Below are positions 45,000-56,759 of a stretch of DNA of 64,000 nt, one piece after another. Below the pieces are notes generated by a model. That model was not told the DNA's origin. It searched no databases and saw nothing but the letters and a program-made list of their open reading frames with translations. The stretch comes from Megaustenia siamemsis (Eukaryota; Mollusca; Gastropoda; Stylommatophora; Ariophantidae). The position numbers and the translations under genes were made by a program. The stretch covers positions 33,640,534-33,704,533 of the forward strand of contig JAVIAB010000092.1 of the NCBI GenBank assembly GCA_032433765.1. The letters are read 5' to 3'. Position 1 is the first letter of the stretch; each line of letters starts with the position of its first letter.

Positions 45000-46560
45000 G
45001 TCGTTGACCTAACCGAGAAACCTTATAAGAATTTCTTGCTCTGAACAAGATAGAATTTAATGTCATTCTAAATCAGTTTAGTCAGTAGTACACACATGAA
45101 GCTTGATCAGTAAGATTGTGAGGGTTACGGATTGTTCAACTCAATCATTTTCTGTGAGTGTAAAATATTCACTTTGAATTAACTTTTGTTTATTGCAAAA
45201 ATGCATTATTTTGGATGTTTGTGTTTGGGAATAAAATGTGCAGCGCGATGACGAATACAGTTGTTTGTGACATCATCTTCCCATCGTGATAACATGTAAC
45301 GCAACAATCATTGAAATCGCCTGTGCTTGGAAGGTTATAAATGGATGATTCAATTGTGAGTGGATGGAATCTATCGAGATAACAAGCCTTCTGGGAGCTG
45401 TACGGACAGATTGTTCGGAGATACCGCGGCCCAGAACGAAGGTCGCTGGTTGGATTAGAAAACTAATATGGCGCGTATGTTGAATATGAGCAATTGATAC
45501 ATCCTGAAGACACTCATCTACAGTCATTAGGATACACACTGATTCCCATCAGTGAAATACCAAAATAGAAAGAAAAAAAAAAAAAAAAAAAGAAACACAC
45601 AGAGGGAAAATAGAAATGAGTCTGTACACACAGACGACATTATGTACACACCGAATTAAATGTTCTACCCATTGATTGTACACGAGGTCTGGTTGACGTA
45701 TAGAAATGGTACAGCTGTCGAAAATAAATAAGCAATTGCTAAAATAACTATAATGACTTTAAGTGAAGAATATTTTATGAAGAAAATATATGAAAGTTAG
45801 ACGTCTGGACGTGTTAACAGCAGTTGCATGTCGTTCTCGTTGTGCTTAAACTCACTGTAATCAAATTTGTGAAAATATTTATGTATTTTGAGGTTATTCA
45901 CAATAACCGATCATCTAAACGGTATATATTTGATGAATTATTGCTAATTTCCACATCTAATTTACTTTGTCGTGACGCCATTCCGTCGACAAGTGGAATG
46001 CTCCTTATTTGTGATGAATTAAATATTGTCCACACTCCATCTCCCAGACCCGTCGCTGTCTGTTTCGATCTCTACGTATCTATTCTTTCTTCTAAAATCA
46101 CTCTCGCAAGTGAGTGCGTTCGTAAGAGGATAAAACAGGCGCTGTCAATGTTTCATTTTCGCGATTGAAACTCGTCACTCAAATTTACGGTCGTTGTGAC
46201 ACAATATTCTGACCTTGAACTCGAGAGAAAGTTTCTCTCCCATGAATTTTAAAAATATTCGTAGCCGACACAGGTCGCTATCTCCAGGGTGTAGACGATA
46301 GGAGATATATGAAGGAGAGATCTTTCACAACAAATTTGAAATAAGTCGTTTGAGATTTGAAATCCCACAGTGTACACACACACAATTTATCGCTATGGCT
46401 TTTGTCCAATTGCCAAGAGCATAGCAACGGATTTACCTTGGAACTGGAGAATAACGGCCGAATGACAAGCACACACAAGCGGCCGTAGGAAAGTTCCACG
46501 AACCAAACACAACCTGTTTCCGGCAGCTCTCTTTATTTCACTTTGCTCAATCTCATATAT
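45000..46560. other. No gene recognised
   Basis: An A-rich tract sits at 45571-45593. The frames at 45273-45539 (minus) and 45824-46168 (plus, 114 codons) show no recognised domain. They are the longest unexplained frames of this stretch. Confidence 0.4.
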
Positions 46561-46565
46561 AAAGA

Positions 46566-46803
46566 AAAAAAGTAAAGTGCCCCCGTCACGCCAAGTGGCG
46601 TATAGAAAATATGGTGTTAGTGACTATATATTTTATAGACCTTCGGCACATGATTTTTTGGGGTAATGTGGTCGGTATTACACCCTTGCCGCTTTACTTT
46701 CCTATAAACAAATCCAGTACCCATTAAAGGCTGGCTGAACCCGGAAGTCGTTGGTTGGGATCGAACCCTACCTCTTGTCCTTTGTGGTCCAGTTCACTAG
46801 CTG
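46566..46803 (-). mobile_element. SINE-1, head truncated inside box A region
   Basis: It runs from AAAGTAAAGTGCCCCCGTCA through the core to box B (GGGATCGAACCC) and stops at CCAGTTCACTAG. The outer half of the tRNA head (CACTGAGCTA) is missing. It is a normal SINE-1 otherwise. Confidence 0.9.
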
Positions 46804-47052
46804 ACACTTTCAAGAGTGCACCTCCTTATTTTACACAAAGACAGGTCCGTATATTCTGTAATTTTGTAGAATTGTTAGCGCTTGGTCACTTTGTTCCGTA
46901 TGTCTTTGTACCTTCTCTTTTCAAATTTTCAACTGCAGCGTTCCATGCGATAGCAAATTCCAGAACCTTCTGAGGTTACTGGATATTTAGACAATGGTTT
47001 CATGGGGGTACAGCATTGAAGATCAGATATATACGAGTGACTACTACTTTCG

Positions 47053-47164
47053 TTGGACCACATTACCCCAAAAATCATGTGACGAAGGTATGTAAAATGT
47101 ATGGTCACTAACACCATATTCCCTATACGCCACTTGGCGCGACGGGGGTACTTTACTATTTTTT
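47053..47164 (+). mobile_element. SINE-1, 5'-truncated, TSD TACTACTTTCG
   Basis: Only the last ~110 bp are present, starting GACCACATTACCCC and ending GGGGGTACTTTACT plus T-rich tail. TACTACTTTCG is at 47042-47052 and 47165-47175. The truncation therefore happened at insertion. Confidence 0.92.
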
Positions 47165-47257
47165 TACTACTTTCGCTGATCAATTGTAACGTTTCGTTTT
47201 GCCACACATTAATTTTTCTGTTGTGAAGCACTTTCATTCTTGATTCAGTTTTAGTTT

Positions 47258-47330
47258 ATCATCATCATGTGCCATATTGGTTGGTGTAGACGATCATGTC
47301 CTTCCACAGTTCTCTATCCACGAATTGTTT
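47258..47330 (-). mobile_element. LINE family A-related 3' tip
   Basis: ATCATCATCATGTGCCATAT plus GGTTGGTGTAGACGATCATG is the reverse-complemented terminus of the GGTATGGCAC subfamily. Only about 70 bp are left. Confidence 0.75.
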
Positions 47331-47404
47331 GGTATAAATTCTGCTGTTGATAATAACGTGGCACAGAAAGAGAAAACATCTTCAATTTTCACTTCCCAAT
47401 GACC

Positions 47405-48393
47405 ATTTATTCAGTTATTGAGTTATTAACTGGTCATCATCATTGCACTCCGAACATGTCAATAGGTGCTCAGATCCCTCATCAGCAAGTCTCGCAATGT
47501 TCAGCGACTGACGACTCCAGTTCTATGTTGGTTGACAAGTCTTCTTACATGCCCACTAAGTTTCTCGTTTCTACTGTGCCCATCTTAACTCCCATCTCTT
47601 TCATCGGAAGGAGTGACGTGGGCTTGTGGTTATCACAGTCCTGTGCCCTTCCCACATGTCGGAGGGTAATGTCTTCCCGATCCATTGGTTGACCGTCCTT
47701 AACAACAGCGCAGCTAGCCAACCTGTCCGCGCTTTCCTTTTCCTGTACTCCCGCATGTCCTGGTGTGATCGTTTTGTAACAGTTCCTCACTCGATGTCAA
47801 GACCCCGACTAAACGTTCGAGGTTAGCTCTGGCCGCCTGCTGTACTGTCAAGCGGATTTCCTTCCGACAGAATTTCACTTGACAGCTTGACTCATGAATT
47901 GCTTTGCCATGCCGGACTGGTTCGGAAACTACTGCTGGGGTTCCGTCGTATTCTCCGTATAATAGTACTTCTCTCGAAATCCCGAGAATTCTTTAATCGC
48001 CTGAACTGAATTCCTCATTCTCTACTCGTGAATTGTTCACGTTTTTCCCACTCACTCACGTTGTATTGTTCACGTTTTTCCCACTCACTCACGTTGTATT
48101 GTTCACGTTTTTCCCACTCCATTCTCACTGTTACACTGGCACGTAGACAAAGGTGACCTTATGTACATTTTTTACTTCTGCAATGACTCTACCCGTTGCC
48201 TGCGTACAGAGCCCACCTCTACTTTTTTTTATCATGCTCATCGAATCACTCAGTTTACAGGCATGGGTGTAGTCTTGTGACTCTAACCAGACGAATGCCT
48301 TGGTCACTGCAGTCACCTACATCGTCATACTACTCGTGGTCATAACGTATGCACCACTGTCTTCCTTGACTATTCTGCCTGCCGAGCGTGCTG
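47405..48393 (-). mobile_element. LINE family E 3' part, split by a solo LTR
   Basis: Minus-strand copy of the 12892-15318 family, from the GTTATTGA tail through the C-terminal region and RNase H end (47410-47763). After the insertion it resumes at 48136 with KVTFVYVP, SDSMSMIKKS and the VTKAF region, to 48393. It has small deletions and stops. It is 5'-truncated in RNase H. Confidence 0.9.
47764..48135. mobile_element. Solo-LTR-like element, 372 bp, TSD CTGG
   Basis: Begins TGTGATCGTTTTGTAACAG and ends ATTCTCACTGTTACA. It is flanked by CTGG at 47760-47763 and 48136-48139. Removing it and one CTGG gives CATGTCCTGGCACGTAGAC, matching LINE E at the same point. Near its right end a ~34 bp unit with TTGTTCACGTTTTTCCCACT is repeated about 2.5 times (48033-48119). 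No coding sequence. Confidence 0.8.
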
Positions 48394-48394
48394 T

Positions 48395-49130
48395 ACATTT
48401 TTATTTTATTGTTTATTGTTAATTTATAACCTTCCTTTGTTTGGTGGCTACCAAAAGCGATAAATACACTTAAATGTGACCCAAACATTATTAAGGATAA
48501 CAAGGAAAAAATATTAGTAATAAAGTTTGTTTACAGCTTTATGTTATACTTTCACATTTTTAATGCCTTGACATTATTAGCTAATGTTACAAACATGAAC
48601 TAATTTTATAATTTTAAATAGAGTTTACCCTTGTGTCATTAACTGTTTAGTGTATGTTGCGCAAAAAATATTTTCAAACAGCAAACAAACTCATTTTTTG
48701 TCCATACTATTGATAAATAAATATTTGCACTTCTTTCTCCTCTTAATTATATTGAAGACACGGCGTATAGTAAGCTCGTCATTTAATATGGAAGATGAAC
48801 CGTAAATTCATAGCCAAAAAAAGTGGCGACTTCTTTCTATTTTCTATCGATCTGTTTTCGATGTTCTACTACTTTCTTGGAATGGGTACCGCAGAGTTCC
48901 TTTGGCAAAGTGAGGCGAGCTGGCATGACACTAATCACATAGCCAATAAATTTGCTCAAATATGATGGATGCTAGCACTGTATACTATAACAAGTGACTG
49001 GTACTTATGAAACACACCATATTTGGCAGAAACATGGAATGTTGAAACTAATATTTAAGACACAATTTAAATCCTAAATTATTTTTTTTTCTAAATATTT
49101 TTTAAATAAAAAAAAACACATATATATATA
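48395..49130. other. No gene recognised
   Basis: AT-rich. I see no element or frame worth naming. Confidence 0.5.
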
Positions 49131-49134
49131 TAGT

Positions 49135-49390
49135 GATCTTGATCGTTCCAGCGCCTTAGACGTCGCATATGTCTTGTAGAGCTTTTCGCTATCCATTTCT
49201 ATTCTAGGTTCTATTCATATTAAAACTGCCTGCTAACTCTTCTTCACTTATCAAGCCTTCTTTCAGTGTCTCTCTAGGTTTTCCTCTGTTTCTGTATTGT
49301 GATGTTTGTCATATAAAAATACGTTTAGAAATTCTCTTGTTGTCTTTTCTCAGCACATGACCTACATATCTGTCTCCTCTTTCTAATTGT
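49135..49390 (-). mobile_element. LINE C-terminal remnant (unplaced)
   Basis: Antisense translation gives RGDRYVGHVLRKDNKRISKR and then NRGKPRETLKEGL, the GHVLR and RGRP-like blocks of LINE proteins, with stops. It is short and old. Confidence 0.55.
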
Positions 49391-49599
49391 AGATAAGATC
49401 GTTAATATAACAGAATAATATAATAACAGAAACTATCATTCCATTGTTAGAATAGCAATAGCAGCAATGACTTTCAGATACCTTGTTACGAAATATGGAA
49501 ACCAGAGTGTACAATCAAATTCATTGTCTTTCAGACCGCCTGAGCTGTAAAAGGCATTATGCATATATATATATATTCCACCGCGTTTACAAAGAACAA

Positions 49600-49910
49600 C
49601 TATGAGGGATATTAACAACATACGGAGTAAGCCAACATCTAACCAACATAATTACATGTTTCTACATCTATAGCAACTGCACAGTTTATCAGCAGTAGGT
49701 TAAACAGATCACTTTGAAGATAGATCGGGAGTAAAACAGGGGTGCGTACTATCTCCCTATTGTTTATTACATACATGGACTACAAATGTTAGTTAGCCAA
49801 CTATCGGAGACAGGAGATTAACAAGCTTCTATTTGTAGACGATCAGGCACATGGACAAATAGAAGCCTTACAAGAAAATTGAAACAGTCTTTACAATAAA
49901 GGCAATCAAT
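49600..49910 (+). mobile_element. LINE family B RT fragment
   Basis: Parallel to 50860-51130. AACATACGGAGTAAGCCAAC, TCGGGAGTAAAACAGGGGTG (VKQGC, RT motif B) and TATTTGTAGACGATCAGGCA (FVDDQA, motif C with the FADD replaced) occur in the right order. Frames are broken. Confidence 0.75.
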
Positions 49911-50424
49911 ACAGCTGCGAGTATTGATTTCTTACATTATTGAATTTACCTTATAAAATAGTATAAAAGAGAGAAAAGGATAATCTGCAACGCTGGAGAT
50001 TCAAAAGTAACACCAAGATTGTGATAAAAAGGAGTCTATAGAATTTACGGACAAAGCGAGCCAGTGTGCACAAAAATGACCTAAAGAGAATATCTTGTTA
50101 TTTGTATCTTCCTGACAGTGAAGTAATGGAGCACACGTCTTGGAGCACTAAAGACTATAAAAATGCATTTGTTTGATGAGTTAAACTTCATATAAGCAAG
50201 TGTGGAAGATGTTCCAGAAAAACCGTACATATAAAGTATATTGTAATTTATACTGTATGATTATAGCTTTGATCACAAAGAACAATAACATGAAAGCAGG
50301 GGTTATTTCACAATTATATATTGTAAAAGACATAATAAAATATATTTCTAAGAAAATTGTTAAATAACATTAGGAAAATTGAGCTTTACAGGTTGCTAAC
50401 TTATATTTATTTTTTGCATTTGAA

Positions 50425-51835
50425 GACAGATAGCATACCAGTAGAAATAATTCAGGAAAAACAGGAGTTACATGGCTGCACAGAATATTCAATGCAGCAT
50501 GGCACCAACAAAAAGCCCCAGAAGACCAGCAATAGTCAATCATCGTACCAATATGGAAAAAAGGTGGCAAGAGAGACTTAAATCATTATAGAGACATTTC
50601 GCTTCCCAGCAATGTGGAAAAGTTACACGTCAAAAATTATGAGAAGAAGGCTGAGATCAATAACAGAACAACAGCTATGCGATTCTAAAATATGGTTACG
50701 AAAAAAAAACAGAGGATGTACTGACGCTCTATTCACCCTAAAACAGCCAGCAGAAAAGACGACAGATCATAATCACATTTTGTACATATCATTCACTGAC
50801 CAGGAAAAAGCATTCGATCGAGCAAACTGTGTGAGATACTAACAACACAACATACGGTAAGCGAACATCTAACTCACCTAATTAAAAGTCTCTACATCAA
50901 CAGCAGGTGCACACTCAAAACAGCAGCAGGTTACACAGACCACTTCGAAGTTAGATCAAGTGTAAGACAGGGGTGCGTCCTATCCCCCATACTATTTATT
51001 ACATACAAGGACTACATATGTAAGTTAGCCAGCTTATCAAAGACAGAGGAAGTCAACGAACATTTATTTGCAGACGATAAGGCACTAATACATGAAACAA
51101 TAGAAGACCAACAAGAAAACTTAAATAAACTCAACAGCATAGTCACAAAATGCAACATGAAAATCAACATCAACAAAACAGAAGTCATGAATATCACAAA
51201 AGAGAAGCAGAACATCAACATAACGATGGGATACAGACATATAAAACAAGTAGAGGAATTTAAATATCTTGGAAGTCAAGTGACAAACGACAATTCACAA
51301 GCAGTAGCAAAAGACTTAAGATGCCACAAAGCTTGTTAAAACATATACAGCTATCACCACAATTGTCCAACAAGAGAGGTAAAACGGGCACTCTTTTAGT
51401 TATAATTTTCATTCCAACTTTGTGCTACCAATGCCAGACCAGGACCCTAGATGCAAGAACAATAAGAAAAAATAACCTCTACTGAGATTAAATGAGTTAG
51501 ACGAATGACAGGAAACAGACTGAGAGAAAATATCAGAAATGAAGAACTAAGAAAAAGCTAGGAATAATTCCCGCCATAGAGTACATAAAGAAACAACAGA
51601 TAAAGTGTATGGCCACGTGATAAAGCAGATAGACCAAAACGCAACGCAACGAGCTTTCAATAAACGTTACAAGAAACCCAGTCTGAAGGGCCAATCACGA
51701 TGTTTTGATAGAATATTAGAACCACTAGGAAACATATACAGCAGGAGAGGCCACAATAGAAGAGCAAAAGACACACAATTATATCACCCCTCGACGCAGA
51801 AAGGCAAATGAAGAAGCAAAGAATAAGCCTTATTA
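50425..51835 (+). mobile_element. LINE family B body (RT to C-terminus), degenerate
   Basis: In order: DSIPVEII, VPIWKKGGKRDLNHYRDI (RT start), NSRCTLKTAAGYTDHFEV, RQGCVLSPILFITYKDYI (motif B), HLFADDKALIHETIEDQQEN (motif C), KININKTEVMNITKEK and VEEFKYLGSQVTND. Later come LDARTIRK, RMTGNRLRENIRNEEL, YIKKQQIKCM and finally RRRKANEEA. Several stops and frameshifts break it. The endonuclease is not present. It follows shortly after a second, shorter copy at 49.6 kb. Confidence 0.8.
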
Positions 51836-51839
51836 AAAC

Positions 51840-52685
51840 AAGAAAATGACAAGTTTAAAACTATTTAAAATAAATTAAGAAGATAACGGGGATTTTATAT
51901 ACAAATTTAGACATCTATGTTAAATGATTTTTTCAGGTATTCTCTCTTTTCCTGTATACATCGGACAATGTTATGTAATCTTCTTGAGTAATCCAACAAG
52001 AGAACATAATGTGTTACTAGACAATGTATGTGTGCAATGATGCTAGTCGTACATACAAGTACAAGAGCTAGACAAATATCTTATATTTTATACTGCAATG
52101 AAACAAAATAAAATAAACAATCTTGTGAGGTAAATTCAATACAGCCAACCTTCCCTGTGAAGATGACACTTAATCTGGTTTGATCTAATCTTTACACAGA
52201 TCAAAAGAGACGTTCAAGAGCTTTATTGATTCTTCCCACGGCTCTCAGCACACAAGTTAGCAAAGAAGATAAAGCTGCATGTATCCATAAGTAATAGCTG
52301 GCTTGTGTTAGAGTGGGATGAATGGAATAAGGCAATAAGCGGGGGTGATAAATGTCACAGCTTAAACAACATCATATTATGAGGTATTGCCTTGCTTCAA
52401 GAGAGCTCAGTTAGCTCTGAACTTTGAGGGGTGAGATATATAAGGGCATTGCTATTTGCACGCCACAGGACAAAGCGCAATAGTTGTAGAGAGAGTGTTA
52501 CTGTTAGAAACATCCAGATAGAATTTAACAATATTTCAAACGTAGCTACAATTTCATGCCTCAATTATTTGTCAGAAACTCTATTATCACTAACATGTTA
52601 CACATTAACAGGTAACTGTGTTTATATTGGCCTGTAAAAGCAATTCTAACATCTTTAAAATTCTAGAGATATAGACACAAAAAGA
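51840..52685. other. No gene recognised
   Basis: A short plus-strand frame at 52431-52637 has no features. Confidence 0.45.
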
Positions 52686-52689
52686 GCTC

Positions 52690-52923
52690 CTTTATGCAAA
52701 CTGGCAAATAAGAAAATACGGTGTCGGTGCCATATTATTGTATATAGCTTCAGCACTTTATTTTTTGGGTAATGTGGTCGGTATTATGACCGTATTCTTT
52801 TCTTACCCAGAAATAATCAGGTATCTATTTAAGACTTGGTGAACCTGAAAGCCGTCGATCAGGATCGAACCCCACCTCTTATCCTTGGAGGGCAGTCCAC
52901 TAACTAATGAGCTAATCGGCCTG

Positions 52924-52925
<2 letters not shown>
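52690..52925 (-). mobile_element. SINE-1, old diverged copy
   Basis: Box B (AGGATCGAACCCCACC), an altered box A (CTAACTAATGAGCTAATCGG), GGTAATGTGGTCGGTATTAT and a decayed 3' end are recognisable. There are more substitutions than in any other copy here. A (GA)n run (52926-52956) abuts its head. Confidence 0.85.
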
Positions 52926-52960
<35 letters not shown>

Positions 52961-53407
52961 TCACGGGAGAGGTTACTCGCTAAAATGTCAGCAACAATGC
53001 TGACAAATAGTCGTTGGGACAAAAAGTTGTGGAGACACATGATCACCTACGTCGGGATGTATGATACTTTATGACGTATGACGGAAGATAACAATATAAC
53101 AATTATATTGTTTCGACATCAGCTTTTCCGAGTAGTTTTCATGTCTACTTGTACTATTCGCCACACGATGTAGCAAACAGTTTTTAAAAAATAATTTTTA
53201 CTTACCTCAATCAGGTTTTTGTCTCACTTTAGAGTTTATAATCTTTTCTTTATCATGTTAGAGAATATGTACTTTAAAATGTGTTTTCTGTTCTGTTTTT
53301 GTTCCTCATTAATGAACATTTCACAGTCGAAACATTGGTTTGTGTGATCTTGTCTTCTCTATCTAAGCTAATTCTATTTTATATAATTCTGTATATACAT
53401 ATATACA

Positions 53408-53664
53408 GGGGAGCCGCAATAGCTCAGTGGTTAGTGAACTGGACTACAAAGGACAAGAGGTAGGGTTCGATCCCAACCGACTGCTTCCGGGTTCATCCAG
53501 CCTTAAATGGGTACCGGATTTTGTCAGGGAAAGTAAAGCGGCACGGGCGTAATACCGACCACATTACCCCAAAAATCATGTGCTGAAGGTCTGTAAAATG
53601 TATGGTCACTAACACCATATTCCCTATACGCCACTTGGCGTGACGGGGGCTCTTTACTTTTCTT
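53408..53664 (+). mobile_element. SINE-1, full length, TSD ACATATATACA
   Basis: Intact head (box B GGTTCGATCCC), core and palindrome. ACATATATACA is at 53397-53407 and 53665-53675, though the site is AT-repetitive. Confidence 0.95.
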
Positions 53665-53698
53665 ACATATATACATATATATACACACACATAAAAGG

Positions 53699-53925
53699 GG
53701 CGCGATAGCTAAGTGGTTAGTGGAAATTAGACTAAATGGACTAAGAGGTTTCCAGGTTCACCCAGTCTTAACCCAGTGCCGGATTTTTCCGAGAGAGTAA
53801 AGCGGCTCTGACGTAAAACTGACCACATTACTATAAAAACGTGAAAAAGTCTATAAAAATCACGGTACACTAACGGCATCCTATACGCCACTTGGCGTAT
53901 AAAAGTTCTTTAATTACTTACTATA
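53699..53925 (+). mobile_element. SINE-1 relative lacking box B
   Basis: Head GGCGCGATAGCTAAGTGGTT, then CTAAGAGG passes straight to TTTCCAGGTTCACCC. The same ~23 bp are absent as in 35508-35734. The core is diverged (GACCACATTACTATAAAAAC; GGTACACTAACGGCAT) but the CGCCACTTGGCG palindrome is kept. Confidence 0.85.
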
Positions 53926-53959
53926 TATATATCATATAGTCATACTATACATCGCCGAC

Positions 53960-54597
53960 ATGCGCGAAATGGAACAATATTAAAACAGGTAAATGAATTA
54001 AAATATACTGGGAACAATGTTAACCTAAAAGATGGTAGATATACAATGGAAGTGAGATGTAGAATGGCTCAGGCAAAAGGATCTTTAAAAAAAAAACGAG
54101 GAAAATACTGTACAATCTATTTTTGACAATAGTGACAAGAAAAAGAGTTCTTAAATATTACGTAGAATCAGTCTTACCATATGAATGTGACCATCAATGT
54201 GGACAACAGGACAAGAGACAAGAAAATCACTGGAGACTGTATCAATGTGGTTTTACAGAAGAATGTTGAGAATACCATGGACAGCTAAGAAAAATAATGA
54301 AAACGTTCTAAAAGAGGCCGAAGCAGAAATTAGAGCTAATTTACAAAATTAGGAAGAAACAATCATCATTTTTGGTCATGCAATGAGAATGGAACAGCTG
54401 GAATATATTGTGACACTGGGAAAAAATGAGGGACAAAGAGATAGAGGGATGCAAAGAGAGAAGATATCAGGCAGCTTAAGTGAATATCTTGGCAGAAGGT
54501 CAACAACAGAAATGTTTAATAACAGTCGATATCGAAAGTTGTTGAGAGACATGATCACCTACGCCAGCAGGCATGGTACTTGCTGATGCACATTGAT
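53960..54597 (+). mobile_element. LINE family A, degenerate 3' part
   Basis: Starts NGTILKQVNELKY and VRCRMAQAKG, then FYRRMLRIPWTAKKNNENVL, a HAMRMEQLEYIVT word, and SRYRKLLRDMITYASRHGT at the end. The tail GATGCACATTGATGA is altered. Many frameshifts. Confidence 0.85.
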
Positions 54598-54599
54598 GA

Positions 54600-54654
<55 letters not shown>
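54600..54654. repeat. (TA)n microsatellite
   Basis: TA repeats with a few TACATA interruptions, directly after the LINE A tail. Confidence 0.95.
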
Positions 54655-54656
<2 letters not shown>

Positions 54657-54659
54657 GTT

Positions 54660-55615
54660 TACAAATGGAGTTCATTAAAAAAAATAGCCGCATATTTACA
54701 TCCATGACCAACCATCTTGTTAAGAACAGCCTTCATTTTCTCAACACTTCCAGCCAACACTGTATCTATAGCAATCAGCATTCACACAATCTTCGCAATG
54801 CTCTCGTTATTTCATGTCGTGGCGAAGAAAACACAGACTGATACATCACGTTTAAAGGTGGTTATTGAAGACACACAATGAACAATACACGAGAAATGGA
54901 ATAAAAATAGAACGAAGAAACACTGAAAAGAAAATATATGTATATATTTGAAGTTGAGCAAAGGCGCTTCTAGGATAAACACGGTTCCGAAAAATCAATG
55001 TAATTTGCACGCTGAGGAGCATCGATATGAAAAACAAGCAACAATGGTGCGAAGGAACGTATTCAGACAGCAGACAAGTTCACGAGGCATGCACGTCGAC
55101 ATACAAATAAACAAACCACAATTCTTTCTTATGATTATTTATATGTGGAGAATACCGAGAAAAATAGTGGAAATAGTTTCATGAGAAAGATTTACTTGAA
55201 TCGAATGTCTAAACAACGAGGATATGATAGATGGTGGAATAATACAATAAACAATTTCGTGTTAATAGAAATTGTTTCCCCTGAGGAATCGTGTAAGGTA
55301 GTCCGTGACTTTTGTTAGGCATCAAGTGTACGTATGCTAGTTTTGATTTTGACAAAATTGAGATAAAGCATAGATTTGAATGTGGTGTTAAAATGAATAA
55401 GTATAGCTAAAACTTAACAGGTATGTGTTTTCATTACTGTGCACCAGCTTCACGGTGGCCCTGCGCTATAATATATCTTCTATTGTTAAAAAGAAACACT
55501 TCACTGAACAATTGCCAGGGAAGGTTCAATCATGGGGCTAAGAAACAACAAAGGCCTTCAAGAATTATCAAGAAATCGTCCATTGTGGACAACTATAACT
55601 TTGGCTCTGTAAGGA
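54660..55615. other. No gene recognised
   Basis: Frames at 54948-55184 and 55423-55620 (plus) have no recognised features. Confidence 0.45.
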
Positions 55616-55616
55616 A

Positions 55617-55755
55617 CTAATTGTTAAAATTATACCCATTGATGTAAGGATAACGGAAAGGTAGTTAAAGGAAAAGGGAGATGAATTAACTAATTGTTAA
55701 AATTATACCAATAGATGTAAGGATAACGGAAAGGTAGTTAAAGGAAATGGGAATA
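55617..55755. repeat. 73 bp tandem duplication
   Basis: CTAATTGTTAAAATTATACC ... AACGGAAAGGTAGTTAAAGG occurs twice, at 55617 and 55690, almost identical. Confidence 0.9.
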
Positions 55756-55759
55756 CTTG

Positions 55760-56115
55760 AAGCACAGGAAAATTGGATTTGTTAGCTTAACTCGGACATA
55801 CTAAAATGATACATCTCAATATAACATTATTATAATGAGAACAAACAAACTAAACAGGTAATCAGTATGCCCAATATAAAAAGCGAGCATACAACAATTG
55901 GAATGACCGAGTGCACAAAATAACGGTTAATCATTGAAAAAAGGAAATTTGTGCCAAAATTTTAATTGGAATATATTTGTTCGCTACAAACATTTGAAGA
56001 TGTCAAATTACTAAAATTCACATAAAACTGAGATTAGTTCAAGAGTACTAACATCTCCACTAAGTTCCGTTTGGAATATTTAGGTAACAGTGGACCGCTT
56101 AAATGTAGATTGGGC
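55760..56115. other. No gene recognised
   Basis: AT-rich sequence without visible features. Confidence 0.5.
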
Positions 56116-56119
56116 CAGT

Positions 56120-56340
56120 AGTAATGAACCGCGTGGCTGATTGGCTCGTGTGCAGGCTAGTAACCAGAAGAGTGCTAGTTTGATTCCAAGATCTGATAAT
56201 TATTTTTTCTTACCGACACCACTTCGAGGTTCACCCTTCTTCTGAAAGTGCAGCATGGCATGATAGCAGCCACATCTAACGTAAATGTGCTGTTAGTCAT
56301 AGAGGAATGTTGTCACTAGCATATTCCCGACATTCACTTG
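56120..56340 (+). mobile_element. Possible third tRNA-headed SINE (single copy here)
   Basis: GCGTGGCTGATTGGCTCGTG and AGTGCTAGTTTGATTCCAAG are box A- and box B-like. A body with CGAGGTTCACCCTTCTTCTG and a GCAGCATGGCATGATAGCAG word follows, echoing the GTAAAGCGGC...GTAATACC part of SINE-1. The end ACTAGCATATTCCCGACATT resembles ACTAACACCATATTCCC. No target duplication was found. Confidence 0.55.
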
Positions 56341-56428
56341 TTCGTAGATGTGGACAGATTTGTTCATGGACGTCACAACACAAGATTAAAACTCGTGCAA
56401 ATATTGCTCATCACATCTTTTGAGCCTG

Positions 56429-56747
56429 GAGGCCTCGATAGCCTAATTAAGAAAACCACCCGACTGGTCTACCGAAGTTCGGACAACCCGTGTTCAAATC
56501 CCACTGGAAGCAGTGTGGGTTGTACTCGTGGTTGAAAAAAAAAAAAATACCCCGCCGGTCGACCCACACGCTGGCAGTAATGGGTACCAGGGTAGTACTC
56601 TGGGAAGGTGAGGACTGCATCGTGAGTTTCGATACTTGAAGCGACATTATCCAGAAGTCTCCGAACACTTCTGGATAGGCGGCCGAGCACATATGGGTGA
56701 AAATTCGGGGGCTTAGACGCCGATTTAAGCCTCGTACTTTACCTTTA
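56429..56747 (+). mobile_element. tRNA-headed SINE of a different family, TSD TTGAGCCTG
   Basis: Head CTCGATAGCCTAATTAAGAA (box A-like) and CCGTGTTCAAATCCCACTG (box B-like). An A12 tract near 56534, a body with GGTACCAGGGTAGTACTCTG and the perfect word AGAAGTCCGAACACTTCT in diverged form follow, then TTTACC at the end. TTGAGCCTG is at 56420-56428 and 56748-56756. Confidence 0.7.
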
Positions 56748-56759
56748 TTGAGCCTGAAC

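Noticed and set aside
45824..46168. 114-codon frame considered as a host exon
   Set aside because: No recognised domain, no convincing splice or promoter context, and no second supporting exon. Left as unassigned.
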